A DNA stretch of 64,000 nt, taken from positions 124,001 to 188,000 of the forward strand of contig NZ_FQUP01000004.1 of the NCBI RefSeq assembly GCF_900129325.1. Reading direction: 5' to 3'. Each line of letters opens with the position of its first letter. Within the stretch, counting starts at the first letter, position 1. The translations under genes and the position numbers were made by a program. The DNA comes from Kaistia soli DSM 19436 (GTDB lineage: Bacteria; Pseudomonadota; Alphaproteobacteria; Rhizobiales; Kaistiaceae). This document shows positions 25,178-34,366 of this stretch, one piece after another. The notes beneath the pieces are model-generated. The model saw nothing but the letters and a program-made list of their open reading frames with translations. It did no database searches and was not told the origin of the DNA.

Positions 25178-25363
25178 TCAGTGAATTGTCGGCCGGCGTC
25201 CGAGCGGAAGGGGAAGCTTTGAAACACTGGCCTGGTCTACGAATCCGCAGCCGATCATCACGGTTCCGCCCGGCGTCGTATCGACTGAGTGGATGGCCAC
25301 GACCCGGCCTCCGAACACCAAGCGAACTAGGTCGCCGACCTTTAGCGCGTCTGCCATTGCCAT
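25178..25363 (-). CDS. Small DUF2158/YodC-like protein
   Basis: A 61-aa protein, MAMADALKVGDLVRLVFGG, then RVVAIHSVDTTPGGTVMIGC. The VGDLVRLxxGG opening resembles the small SH3-like YodC (DUF2158) proteins. The ATG at 25363 has GGAGATC directly upstream; a second ATG at 25357 is possible. It stands alone. The function of the family is unknown, and the C-terminal half departs from the usual C-x-WF end. Confidence 0.5.
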   Translation of the reverse strand: MAMADALKVGDLVRLVFGGRVVAIHSVDTTPGGTVMIGCGFVDQASVSKLPLPLGRRPTIH

Positions 25364-25744
25364 TGATCTCCAGAGCACGAACGAACGAGCTTCCAGTCGG
25401 CGATGGCTCGATCGCGCCGGCTACTGCTGTGGTGTGATGGTCGGTGGACTCTCCGAGAATTGTGCGACGAGCATAGCATAGATGAGCGAGGCAGAACGAA
25501 TGAATAAGGTCTAGCAATAGCTGGTGGTGCTCGATGAGTTCTGGCACTTGGTGCGGTTCGTGCGGCCAACGCCGTCTCGGCGGACGAACAAACGTTGGGA
25601 CGAATGCCGACGGAGAAGAGCGGGCACCGGTTTAAGCTCAATGGACCGATACGTGCCGTGGCAATGGATAACTGGCCGCACTCAAACGATTGAAGCGCGT
25701 GCTCAAACTGAGTGGCACGTTGTTCGCAGAGAACGGGCCGGACT
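25364..25744. other. Intergenic region with no recognised feature
   Basis: 381 bp upstream of the small DUF2158-like gene and downstream of the araC-type gene. No ORF with recognisable composition and no clear repeat. Confidence 0.45.
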
Positions 25745-26683
25745 TCACCCGGCCATTCGCTTGTATTGGCCCGGTGTGACGCCCAGTTGGCTTCGGAACA
25801 CCGTCGTCAGATGGGCCTGACTCGAGAAGCCGCACATAGCCGCGACCTCCGCGAGACCGATGACCTGACGGTCGAGCAAGGACCTTGCTCTCAGGACACG
25901 GCGCCTCCGCACATAGGCGTGCGGACTGATGCCGACCGTTTCCTTAAAGCGCCGGGCGAAATGATAGACACTCATCGACGCGACGCTGGAGAGCTCGGCG
26001 AGATCGAGGTCTTTGTCGATATTGGCCTCGATATAGTCGACGACCAGTGCGACGCCGCGTGCGGGAATCCTGCCCTTCGAGATCCTTACGGGGCGTCCTG
26101 AATGCGTTGAAAAGCGGCGGACGAGGAGATCGGACAGGATCAGCGCCCAGCTGTCGAGGAGCAGGCTGGTCGGCTCACCGGCAAGCAGACCGGATTGGAC
26201 GGCGCTGACAGCGGCAAAGAGTTGGCGATCGCGCGTCGCCCAGGGCACCGCCAGATGTTCGGCGCCGAAGTCGCGGCTGAACAGGCTCTCGCTGACATCG
26301 CCCATCAGCGCCACGGGCACGAAGATATGCACGAAGCTCACCATGCCGTCGAGGCGCCATCGCGTGGTCTCGAAAGGCTGCATCGACATCGAGCCGATCG
26401 CGCCGGGAATGCGTTCGGCATTGCGCCGAACGAGCGCGCCGCCGAGATGCACCATGACTGCTGCATAATCGGGATCGCCCGCGACCTCGGTGTCCTCAAG
26501 ATCGGTCCGCCAGAACGACGCCTTGAGCGAAGACTTGGTGCCGATGCCGATGCTGCGGATCGGCGTCATCCGGAACCGCTCGACATTCTCCCGATGATTG
26601 ATCGGCGTAGCCTCGCTCAAGGCCGCGTCGCAGATCGGGAGGCCGCGCGCGTCGAGGCCGGCGGAAGTGCGAGATTGGGACAT
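25745..26683 (-). CDS. AraC-family transcriptional regulator
   Basis: A 312-aa regulator with an N-terminal AraC-binding-like sensor (about 40-190) and two C-terminal HTH motifs: DLDLAELSSVASMSVYHFARRFKETVGISPHAYVRRRR and IGLAEVAAMCGFSSQAHLTTVFRSQLGVTPGQYKR. The frame is open far upstream, but the ATG at 26683 (MSQSRTSAGLDARG) gives a normal length. It is divergent from a cupin/CMD/esterase operon across 300 bp, its likely target. Confidence 0.85.
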   Translation of the reverse strand: MSQSRTSAGLDARGLPICDAALSEATPINHRENVERFRMTPIRSIGIGTKSSLKASFWRTDLEDTEVAGDPDYAAVMVHLGGALVRRNAERIPGAIGSMSMQPFETTRWRLDGMVSFVHIFVPVALMGDVSESLFSRDFGAEHLAVPWATRDRQLFAAVSAVQSGLLAGEPTSLLLDSWALILSDLLVRRFSTHSGRPVRISKGRIPARGVALVVDYIEANIDKDLDLAELSSVASMSVYHFARRFKETVGISPHAYVRRRRVLRARSLLDRQVIGLAEVAAMCGFSSQAHLTTVFRSQLGVTPGQYKRMAG

Positions 26684-26983
26684 GCAGCGACCTGTCAAGA
26701 CGTCCTGACGGACGAGAACATCTACAACTGCAATGAAGGTCAACAGCTTAGCAAAAGAGCGTGACGACACCAGAGCAGAAAAGCAAGATTTTGAAATAAC
26801 CGGAACGGCGGCGCTGCTACATTTGCTTGTACGACCGCTAAGTGCTCTGGCCATCAGCAGATCAGGGCGAGTCCTGGCGTGCAACATCAGACTAACTGAC
26901 CGCCACCGTCCGAGAGCTTTCGCTTTGCCAAATAGGCCGCAAGCGCCGCTCGTGCAGCGGCACGCCATCACGGGAGACGAGAC
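26684..26983. other. Divergent intergenic region (araC-type gene / cupin operon)
   Basis: 300 bp that should hold both promoters and the AraC-type binding sites. No pair of direct repeats or promoter hexamers is strong enough to mark. Confidence 0.4.
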
Positions 26984-27538
26984 TTGCGAGGGACATTCAG
27001 GCGCATCGTTACAGGCCATGACGAGGTCGGACGGGCCGTCATTCTGTCCGACGCGCCGCCGACACGTTCGGTTCTGGTCGGTGGCCCGGGCGGTGCAACC
27101 TTCTTCGAGATCTGGAACACGGGGGCAGCCCCGCCCCCGATCCTGCGACATGAGGCCGAACCGGACGAGAACGGCCTGGTTCTCGCCCCGCCCACAAATG
27201 GGACGCGCATCCGCATCATCGATTTCCCACCGGAAGGCGACGCGATCCGGCTGCTGGGTGCCGCCGGCGCTCAGGCGGCGTTCGGGGCTATGGGGGGAGG
27301 CGATGCTTCGCGCTTCAAGACGGGCGCCCATCCGCTGATGCATCGGACGGAAACGATCGACTACGGCATCGTCCTCGACGGCGAGATGACGCTGGTTCTC
27401 GATGCGAGCGAGACGCTGCTGCACGCCGGCGATGTCGTGATCCAGCGTGGCACCAGCCATGCTTGGTCCAATCGATCCGACACAGTCTGTCGCATGGCCT
27501 TCGTCCTGATCGACGGCCGGTATGCCGAAGGCCTCTAG
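26984..27538 (+). CDS. Cupin-domain protein
   Basis: A 184-aa cytoplasmic protein. A C-terminal cupin barrel is seen in HRTETIDYGIVLDGEMTLVLD, LHAGDVVIQRGTSHAWSNRSD and MAFVLIDGRY; the first motif is partly degenerate and the second keeps a histidine. The start is a TTG with GGGAGA upstream. First gene of a three-gene operon with a CMD-like protein and an alpha/beta hydrolase. The ligand or substrate is unknown; such cupins often act on small organic acids or as sensors. Confidence 0.78.
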   Translation: MRGTFRRIVTGHDEVGRAVILSDAPPTRSVLVGGPGGATFFEIWNTGAAPPPILRHEAEPDENGLVLAPPTNGTRIRIIDFPPEGDAIRLLGAAGAQAAFGAMGGGDASRFKTGAHPLMHRTETIDYGIVLDGEMTLVLDASETLLHAGDVVIQRGTSHAWSNRSDTVCRMAFVLIDGRYAEGL

Positions 27539-27547
27539 GAGATCGCC

Positions 27548-28117
27548 ATGCGCCTTCGCCCGCTGCCACCCGACAGCCTGTCGCCTGCACTTCGGAGCGT
27601 CCACGACACCATCGTCGGGCTGATGGTTCGAAAGCAGCCGCAGATCGTGGCCGAGGATACGGACGGCGCGCTTATCGGCCCCTTCCCGGCCATGCTGCAT
27701 TTCCCCGCTTTCGGCATTCCGGCCTTGCAGTTCCTCGCCGCGATCGGAACCGAAGCCAAGCTGCCGCCACCCGTGCGCGAGACGGCGATCCTGACAGTCG
27801 GAGCCCGGCTCAATGCCCGCTACGAACTCTATGCGCATGAGATCATGGGTGCCGTGGCCGGGCTCACGGAGGCGCAGATCGCGACATTGGCTGCGGGTCG
27901 AAGGCCGGCGGATCTCTCAAACGAGGCGGGCATCGCTCATGACGTCGCCAACGCCCTGCTGGACGGACGCATCCTTCCCGCCTCGACCTTCGAGCGTGCA
28001 ACCGCGCTTCTCGGCCGGGAGGGCACCGGCGAACTCGTCTTTCTCATCGGCGGCTATGCTCTGATCGCCATGGTTCTCAACGCCTTCGACATGCCCGTTC
28101 CCGAGCCTCTGCCCTGA
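27548..28117 (+). CDS. Carboxymuconolactone decarboxylase-like (CMD/AhpD-fold) protein
   Basis: A 189-aa all-helical protein. VRETAILTVGARLNARYELYAHEIMGAVAGLTEAQI is the CMD core; the CxxC of AhpD peroxidases is absent, so it is not a peroxidase of that type. AGGAGA precedes the ATG, 9 bp after the cupin stop. Relatives take part in ring cleavage of lactones or in unknown oxidoreductions. With a cupin and an esterase in the operon it may handle an aromatic or lactone compound (inference). Confidence 0.8.
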   Translation: MRLRPLPPDSLSPALRSVHDTIVGLMVRKQPQIVAEDTDGALIGPFPAMLHFPAFGIPALQFLAAIGTEAKLPPPVRETAILTVGARLNARYELYAHEIMGAVAGLTEAQIATLAAGRRPADLSNEAGIAHDVANALLDGRILPASTFERATALLGREGTGELVFLIGGYALIAMVLNAFDMPVPEPLP

Positions 28118-28164
28118 AAGCAGGCCGGCGTCATCAAGACCCTGACTCATTCGTGGAGAGCAAC

Positions 28165-28911
28165 ATGCAGATCGTGATGACCACCCTCCTTCTCGCCGCT
28201 GCCACCCTCGGCGCGACAGCGGCCGTCGCTCAGGAGAAGGCCAAAAATGTCGTCCTCGTCCACGGCGCCTTCGCCGACGAGACGAGCTGGGACAAGGTCG
28301 CCGCCATCCTCAAGGCGAAAGGCTTTTCGGTGACGCAGGTCAAGAACCCGCTCACCTCGCTCGCCGATGACGTCACGGCGACCAAGGCGGCGCTCGATGC
28401 CCAGTCCGGGCCGACCGTGCTGGTCGCCCATTCCTGGGGCGGCGTCGTCATCGGGGAGGCCGGCAGCGACCAGAAGGTCAAGGCGCTGGTCTATGTCTCG
28501 GCCTTCGCTCCCGACAAGGGCGAATCGCTGAACAAGCTTCTCGAAGGCGCACCGCCCAGCGAGGGCACGAAGGCGATCCGCCCGAATGCCGAGGGCGGGC
28601 TGATCTTCGATCCTGCCGCCTTCCCTACCCTTTTCGCCGGCGACCTCCCCAAGGCGGAAGCCGAGGCGATGGCAGCGACGCAGATCCCCTCCAACCCGGC
28701 CAATTTCGGCGCGGTGGCAGAGGTCGCCGCTTGGCACGACAAGCCGACCTTCTATGTCGTGACCACCAAGGACATGGTGATCCCGCCCGATGCCCAGCGC
28801 TTCTTCGCCGGGCGCATGAAGGCTTCCGTCACCGAGATTCCCGCAAGCCATGCCGGTCTGGTCTCAGAGGCCGATGCAGTGGCGGCGGTGATCGACGGCG
28901 CCGCGCAATGA
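28165..28911 (+). CDS. Exported alpha/beta hydrolase (esterase-like)
   Basis: A 248-aa hydrolase with signal peptide MQIVMTTLLLAAATLGATAAVA. The catalytic set is visible: oxyanion motif VLVHGAFAD, nucleophile in AHSWGG, acid in TTKDMVIPP and His in ASHAGLVSE. The family is that of small esterases related to plant methylesterases/salicylate-type hydrolases. The start at 28165 has GGAGAG upstream; a GTG at 28153 is less likely. Third gene of the cupin operon, acting in the periplasm. Confidence 0.82.
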   Translation: MQIVMTTLLLAAATLGATAAVAQEKAKNVVLVHGAFADETSWDKVAAILKAKGFSVTQVKNPLTSLADDVTATKAALDAQSGPTVLVAHSWGGVVIGEAGSDQKVKALVYVSAFAPDKGESLNKLLEGAPPSEGTKAIRPNAEGGLIFDPAAFPTLFAGDLPKAEAEAMAATQIPSNPANFGAVAEVAAWHDKPTFYVVTTKDMVIPPDAQRFFAGRMKASVTEIPASHAGLVSEADAVAAVIDGAAQ

Positions 28912-29035
28912 CACGCGCACCCCTCGCCGCGAGGCGATCATTATGAAGAACGCTGCGCCGGCAGAGAGGAAGCTCGGGCGAGATGCTCATAGTGGACAGC
29001 GGCCCGATGCGCTTATGACATAGGGTCGATGTTCA

Positions 29036-29053
29036 GCCAGCGCGTCCGCTGGC
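29036..29053. terminator. Hairpin between convergent operons
   Basis: GCCAGCG-CGTC-CGCTGGC, a perfect 7-bp stem with a 4-nt loop, lies between the esterase gene and the 3' end of the minus-strand sugar importer operon. No T-run follows on either strand, so termination is only probable. Confidence 0.4.
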
Positions 29054-29076
29054 AGTCAGGCCCGCGGACAGCCGTG

Positions 29077-30069
29077 TCAGCTTCTCGCCTTGGCGCTTCG
29101 CCCGTAGATCAGCAGCATCGCGATGATGACGCAGCCATAGATGACCTGGCGGCCAGCTTCCGGCATCTGCATGACGGACAGGATGGACTGCAGAAGCGTG
29201 ATCAAGATAACGCCGGCGATGGTTCCGAGATAATTGCCGCGCCCGCCAAGGATGTTGGTGCCGCCCAAGACGACGGCCGCGATCGCCGGCAGTAGGTAGG
29301 CGTCGCCCATGTTCTGATAGGCCTTGTTGGAATAGCCGGCGAGCAGCACGCCGGCAAAGGCCGCCATGGCCCCGGAGAAGGCAAAGCAACCGATCAGCAC
29401 GCGGTTGGTGTTGACGCCCGAGAGATAGGCGGCGGCTTCCTGATTGCCGACGGCATAGACGGCACGGCCGAACGCCGTTCGCTTCAGCACGTAGATGACG
29501 AAGCAGCCGACCAGCGCCCAGACGAACAGGGCGTTTGGAATACCGAACAGGCTGCGCTGCACGGCGATGAAATGCATGGCGGGTGTCGCTTGGTCGAGCG
29601 GCGCGAAGCCTCCCGTGTGCAGCACCATCAGCCCCTGCACAACCGCGTTCATGCCGAGCGTGAAGATCATCGATGGCAGGCGCAGATAGGCGACGCCGAC
29701 ACCGTTCAGGACGCCGATCACCGCGCCGCAAAAGACGCCAAACGGGATACAGAGCCAGATTCCGGCTGCGCCGCCCCAGCCGACCATCGCGGTCGCCATC
29801 ATCGCTCCGAGCGTTACTACCCAAGGAATCGACAAGTCGATATGGCCGAGCAGGATCACCATCATCGCGCCCGAGGCGATGATGCCGAGAAAGGCGCCGA
29901 CCTGCAGCTGCTGCAAGAGATACTCCGGCGACAGAAATTCGCGGGAATACATCGCCCCGCCTGCCAGAATGAGCAGGATGCAGGCGAAAGCGATCGCGAC
30001 CGAACGGTCGATTCCGAGACGCTCGGCAAGCCTCGGGCCACGCGTGGATCCGATATCGACGCCGGTCAC
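29077..30069 (-). CDS. Sugar ABC transporter permease 2 (ribose class)
   Basis: A 330-aa membrane permease of the RbsC type with the GAMMVILLGHIDLSIPWVV segment and the late AVVLGGTNILGGRGNYLGTIAGV and IYGCVIIAMLL motifs. It starts at a GTG (30069) whose bases overlap the preceding permease stop as GTGA. The open frame extends to 30513 but that is shadow of the other permease. In the canonical segment GGIDLS is GHIDLS. Confidence 0.87.
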   Translation of the reverse strand: MTGVDIGSTRGPRLAERLGIDRSVAIAFACILLILAGGAMYSREFLSPEYLLQQLQVGAFLGIIASGAMMVILLGHIDLSIPWVVTLGAMMATAMVGWGGAAGIWLCIPFGVFCGAVIGVLNGVGVAYLRLPSMIFTLGMNAVVQGLMVLHTGGFAPLDQATPAMHFIAVQRSLFGIPNALFVWALVGCFVIYVLKRTAFGRAVYAVGNQEAAAYLSGVNTNRVLIGCFAFSGAMAAFAGVLLAGYSNKAYQNMGDAYLLPAIAAVVLGGTNILGGRGNYLGTIAGVILITLLQSILSVMQMPEAGRQVIYGCVIIAMLLIYGRSAKARS

Positions 30070-31076
30070 GAGAAGAGCTCCAATCGATTGCGAACGCGCA
30101 GAATGCGCAAGGCGCCGAGGCTGACGGCAATCAGCAGCACGACGCCCTGGAACAGGGGCTGCCAGAGCGGCGGGAGATCGAAGACGAACAGCAGATCTTC
30201 GATCGTGCGCAGAACGAAGGCGCCGAAGATTGAGCCGATCGCCGAGCCCCAGCCACCGAACAGCGAGGTGCCGCCGATGACGACCGCCGCAATCGAGTTC
30301 AGCGTATAGCTGCCGGCGATCGGCGCGGATGCCTCGCCCGAATAGGTGTTGAATGTAAGCATCAGCCCGGCGACGGAGGCGAGCAGCCCGGCCAAAGTGT
30401 AGGCCAGCAGCTTCGCCCTCTGCACGGGTACGCCGGACATGTAGGCGGCCTGCTCGTTCGAGCCGACGGCGTAGGCAGCGCGGCCGAGGACCGAGCGGCG
30501 ATAGGGAATCCAAACCACCAGCACCACGAAGAGCAGCACGACCAGGGCTGCCGGAACGGTGTCGAACAATTGGCCAGTCAGGAAGTCGGCGATGTCGGAC
30601 TGGACATCGCCGCCGGGACCCGGGCGAACGAACAGCGAAATTCCGTAGTAGACGGCGCCGGTCGCGAGCGTGGTGATGATCGGCTGCAGTCGACCCCAGA
30701 CAACGATGGCGCCGTTGATGAAGCCGGCCAATGCGCCGATGGCGAGGACGGCGAGAATGCCAAGCAGACCCTCGCCCACCGTCCCGACCACGATGACCGA
30801 GGCGATGCAGTTGGCCATCACGAACACCATGCCGACCGATAGGTCGAGACCGCGCGTGAGAACGGGCAACGTCTGGGCCATGGCGACCAGCGCCAGCAGC
30901 ACGGCCTTGTTGGCGGCGGTGGTGGCAACGGCCGGCGTCAGCCCGGCGCTGTGATTGGAGATATAGAGCGTGAACATCGCCACGAAGAGCGCCGCGGCGG
31001 TGAGGACCCCGGAATTATGCGCGAACCAGAAGCGCCAATTGCTCAACGCCGAGCGCCTTGTGCCAGTGGTCGTCAT
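30066..31076 (-). CDS. Sugar ABC transporter permease 1 (ribose class)
   Basis: A 336-aa inner-membrane permease. Conserved segments are AMAQTLPVLTRGLDLSVGMVFVMAN and AAVVIGGTSLFGGWGSAIGSIFGAF. It is encoded between the ATPase gene (4-bp overlap) and the second permease gene (4-bp overlap). Two different permeases imply a heterodimeric channel, unlike the single-permease importer at 5034-8622. Confidence 0.88.
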   Translation of the reverse strand: MTTTGTRRSALSNWRFWFAHNSGVLTAAALFVAMFTLYISNHSAGLTPAVATTAANKAVLLALVAMAQTLPVLTRGLDLSVGMVFVMANCIASVIVVGTVGEGLLGILAVLAIGALAGFINGAIVVWGRLQPIITTLATGAVYYGISLFVRPGPGGDVQSDIADFLTGQLFDTVPAALVVLLFVVLVVWIPYRRSVLGRAAYAVGSNEQAAYMSGVPVQRAKLLAYTLAGLLASVAGLMLTFNTYSGEASAPIAGSYTLNSIAAVVIGGTSLFGGWGSAIGSIFGAFVLRTIEDLLFVFDLPPLWQPLFQGVVLLIAVSLGALRILRVRNRLELFS

Positions 31077-32599
31077 GCTGCCTGCTCCGTCGCGTCGACA
31101 TTGAGGGCGCTCTGCAGCAGACTGCGCTCGTTGAGCGTCTCCCCCGCCAGTTCGCGGCGGATACGACCGCCATAGATGACGAGCACGCGGTCGCAGCAGC
31201 CGATCAGCTCCGCATAATCAGTCGAATAGAACAGGATGGCAGCCCCCTGGTTCGCGAGTTCCCGCATCAGGCGGTAGATCTCCTGCTTGGTGCCGACATC
31301 GATGCCGCGCGTGGGGTCATTGAGGAGGATGATGCCAGGCTCCGTCATCAGCCATTTCGCCAGCACGACCTTCTGCTGGTTGCCGCCCGACAAGGCGGAG
31401 ACCGGCGCCAGCATGTCAGGTGTCTTGACCCGCAGCCGATCGACCATCGACTGGACGGCGGCATTTTCCTTGTCGCGATCGACACCGAAGCGGCCGGCGA
31501 GATGCGGCAGCGCGGCGAGTGTCATGTTGTCCCGCACGCTCATCGGCAGCATCAGGCCTTCGGTCTTCCGATCCTCCGGGATCAGAGCCATCGGCAGCGG
31601 GGCATGCATGGCCCTTCGCGGACCATCGAGCAGGAGCGGCTTGCCATCGACGGCCACGGTGCCCGAAACACCCCTGAGCACGCCGAACAGTGCCAGGAGC
31701 AGTTCGCGCTGGCCCTGCCCGTCGAGACCGCCAAGGCCCACGATCTCGCCCTTCCTCAGATTGAACGAGATATCCTGGATCTCGCGCCCCCAGGCGAGAT
31801 TGGCCGCGGCCAAAGCGACGGGCTTGTCAGTCGAGGGGTCAGGTTTCTCCGGATATTGGTGGGTGACCTCGCGGCCGATCATCATTTCGATGATGGCATC
31901 GACTGAACGAGCCCCTTTCGTAAAGGTCTCGATCTTGCGGCCGTTGCGGAAGACCGTCGCCGTGTCGGCCAGCGCCTCGATCTCGCGCATGCGATGCGAG
32001 ACATAGAGGATGCCGACGCCAGAGGCCTTCAGGTCACGGATGATGCCGTAGACGCGCTCGACATCGTCGGCCGTAAGGGCAGACGTCGCCTCGTCGAGAA
32101 TGAGAATGCGCGGGTTGCGGCCAAGTGCCTTCGCGATCTCCACCATCTGGCGACGGGACAGCGGCAGGTCGCGCACGAGTTCGAGCGGATGGACGTCCTC
32201 GCAGCCGACACGCTTGAGGAGTGCGCGGGCGCGCTCACGCTGCCCCTTGGCATCGATCAGGCCGAGCCATTTCGGCGGGTCGATGATCGAGAGATTGTCG
32301 GCGACCGTCATCTCCGGCAGGAGCGACAATTCCTGGAACACGCAGACGACGCCAGCACGCATCGCCTCGGTCGGCGATCTGAACCGGACGGGTTTGCCCT
32401 CGACCAGCACCTCGCCTTCGGTCGGATCCGTGACGCCGGAAGCGATCTTGATCAGCGTGGACTTTCCGGCGCCGTTCTCGCCCAGAACGGCCTGGATTTC
32501 GCCGGGATAGACCGAGAAGTCGACCCCAGTGAGCGCGGCAACGCCGCCATAGCGCTTCGAGATCTGCTTGAGCTCGAGATAAGGCTTTCGGTCATGCAA
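31073..32599 (-). CDS. Sugar ABC transporter ATP-binding protein (two ATPase domains)
   Basis: A 508-aa double ABC ATPase. Domain 1: [13 protein letters not shown]-loop VFQELSLLP, LSRRQMVEIAKAL (degenerate signature), ILILDEATSAL. Domain 2: [43 protein letters not shown], where Asn-Asp replaces the usual Asp-Glu of Walker B, so the second site may be weak. The start is probably the TTG at 32599 (MHDRKPYLELKQISKRYGG); the frame is open further upstream but sequence there is unlike the family. Confidence 0.85.
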   Translation of the reverse strand: MHDRKPYLELKQISKRYGGVAALTGVDFSVYPGEIQAVLGENGAGKSTLIKIASGVTDPTEGEVLVEGKPVRFRSPTEAMRAGVVCVFQELSLLPEMTVADNLSIIDPPKWLGLIDAKGQRERARALLKRVGCEDVHPLELVRDLPLSRRQMVEIAKALGRNPRILILDEATSALTADDVERVYGIIRDLKASGVGILYVSHRMREIEALADTATVFRNGRKIETFTKGARSVDAIIEMMIGREVTHQYPEKPDPSTDKPVALAAANLAWGREIQDISFNLRKGEIVGLGGLDGQGQRELLLALFGVLRGVSGTVAVDGKPLLLDGPRRAMHAPLPMALIPEDRKTEGLMLPMSVRDNMTLAALPHLAGRFGVDRDKENAAVQSMVDRLRVKTPDMLAPVSALSGGNQQKVVLAKWLMTEPGIILLNDPTRGIDVGTKQEIYRLMRELANQGAAILFYSTDYAELIGCCDRVLVIYGGRIRRELAGETLNERSLLQSALNVDATEQAA

Positions 32600-32633
32600 G
32601 GGAAAAATCCGCAGCGCTGGAGGACGAACAGAA

Positions 32634-32658
32634 CCGGCGGGCCGATATGACCCGCCGG
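32634..32658 (-). promoter_or_regulatory. Intercistronic stem-loop after sugar-binding-protein gene
   Basis: CCGGCGGG (32634-32641) pairs perfectly with CCCGCCGG (32651-32658) around a 9-nt loop, in the 74-bp gap between the binding-protein and ATPase genes of the minus-strand operon. Confidence 0.6.
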
Positions 32659-32673
32659 CCGAGGCCTGAAGCC

Positions 32674-33798
32674 CTACTGGTTCTCTTTGCTCTGCCCCAT
32701 GATTTCCTGGGCGGTGAAGTTGATGCCGCAATCCGGGAACGAGTTGCCGACGAAGAAGTTGTCGGATTCCTTCGAATAGAAGTTCACGCCGTCCTTGAAG
32801 TCCGGATCGTGGTCGATGGCGAGCGGCAGCGCGATCGATTGCGGCACCACGTCGCCCTCGAGCGCGGCGATGGCGGTCTTGATAGCGACGGCCACCTGAG
32901 CCGGGCCGCTTCCGGCCGACGTGCACTTAAGGCCATCGGCCGAATGTTCGGCACAGAGCTTGCGGAAACCGTTTTCCGTTTCGCCGCCGACGGGCACGAA
33001 TGGATGACCGGCATCCATCAGCGCGCGGACCGTGCCGGTCGACCCACCCTGGACCGTGACTCCGTCGAACTTCTTGTGCACGGCCACCGCATCTGCCGTC
33101 ACCTTCTGCGCCGTGCCGTCGTCCCAGCGGCCGATGACCTCGACTGTCTCGAACTTCTTGCCCGACTTGCCGAGCACTTCCTGGACACCCTCATGCCGAT
33201 CGCGATCGACCGACGTGCCGGTGACGCCGCGTACCTCGAGCACCTTGCCGCCATCGGGCAGATGATCGACCAGCCACTGCCCCCAGAGCTCGCCAAGGCC
33301 CTTCTGGTTGACGTTGACATTGATCGCCTCGTCGGTGTCGAGCGTGTTGTCGAAGGCGACGAGCACGACACCAGCCGCCTTGGCGCGCTTGATCACCGGC
33401 TTGAAGGAAGTCGGGTTCTGCGCGTTCACGATGATCGCGTCGTAGCCGGAATTAATGAAGTTATCGACGGCGGCGATCTGCGCGGCGACGTCGTCACCGG
33501 TCGAGACGACCTTGAATTCCTTGAGCTTCGCCTTGACGTCCGGCTGCTCGGCATAGGCCTTGGCCGTCTGGATCATCTGGATGCGCCAGGTATTGCCGAT
33601 GAAGCCGTTGGCAAGCGCAATCCGGTATGGACCTTCCTTCTTCGGGAACTTGAAGAACTTGGTCTCGGCCGCCCAGGGCTTGAAGCAGGCGGGGTCGGCG
33701 CTCGGCCCCGCGACGATTTCGGGGCCGGCCGCATGCGCGACCGTTGCCAGGGCACAGACGGCAACCGTCGTCGCCAGAAGCTGTCGAATGAACTTCAC
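32674..33798 (-). CDS. Sugar ABC transporter substrate-binding protein
   Basis: A 374-aa periplasmic protein. MKFIRQLLATTVAVCALATVAHA is a Sec signal peptide, from a GTG at 33798 with GGAGGATAG upstream. The type I binding fold shows ALANGFIGNTWRIQMIQTAKAYA, FINSGYDAIIVNAQNPTSF, VTVQGGSTGTVRALMDAG. It is longer than most RbsB proteins and carries four cysteines after the signal peptide, perhaps disulfide-bonded. First gene of a four-gene import operon without a catabolic enzyme. Ligand unknown. Confidence 0.87.
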   Translation of the reverse strand: MKFIRQLLATTVAVCALATVAHAAGPEIVAGPSADPACFKPWAAETKFFKFPKKEGPYRIALANGFIGNTWRIQMIQTAKAYAEQPDVKAKLKEFKVVSTGDDVAAQIAAVDNFINSGYDAIIVNAQNPTSFKPVIKRAKAAGVVLVAFDNTLDTDEAINVNVNQKGLGELWGQWLVDHLPDGGKVLEVRGVTGTSVDRDRHEGVQEVLGKSGKKFETVEVIGRWDDGTAQKVTADAVAVHKKFDGVTVQGGSTGTVRALMDAGHPFVPVGGETENGFRKLCAEHSADGLKCTSAGSGPAQVAVAIKTAIAALEGDVVPQSIALPLAIDHDPDFKDGVNFYSKESDNFFVGNSFPDCGINFTAQEIMGQSKENQ

Positions 33799-34366
33799 GA
33801 TGTCTATCCTCCCACGGATGGTTTCTTGTTGGCCGGACGATTGACGGTCGCGCTGTTGGCGCGATTCCTCCCGACGATCGTCCGTCTGATTAGCAATCTT
33901 CGATCGAAGGCCGCACCAGCACACCTCAGAATCGCCATTTGCAAGCTTGCGACGCTTCGTGCACGAAAGATGCTTCGGCGCGGCATCGCCGTCCAGAACT
34001 TCTTCGTCATAGGGGATCCAGCGAAAGAATAGGCCCAACTATTTCGCGTGACCCACACGTCAGACGCATCATCTCCGCCTGGAACCCGCGCGTGCGTCGC
34101 GGCCCATGTGCTCGCGAGCTGGGCTTCGCGCCGCACCCGATCGTCTCGCGCCACGGCATTACTGGCCGACGCGGGATTGAAGCGGCGTTCTGATCCCGCG
34201 TCACCAGTGCTGTGTATCGCGCCCAAAGGGCGATTGCGTCTTCTTTGTGGCTCAGCAACAATCGGTTACAGAGCCGAGATTCGTCGATGATCGGCACCAT
34301 CATCTGGCGAAATCGATGTCGTGCCTGCGGCTATGGATTTGCCCGTTTGTCAGGAAGGGTGAAGTC
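33799..34366. other. Divergent intergenic region (sugar importer / autotransporter)
   Basis: 568 bp. It should contain the promoters of both flanking genes. Apart from a 10-bp palindrome GCAAGCTTGC at 33941-33950 I see no clear operator, RNA or gene; open frames here have no recognisable product. Confidence 0.45.
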
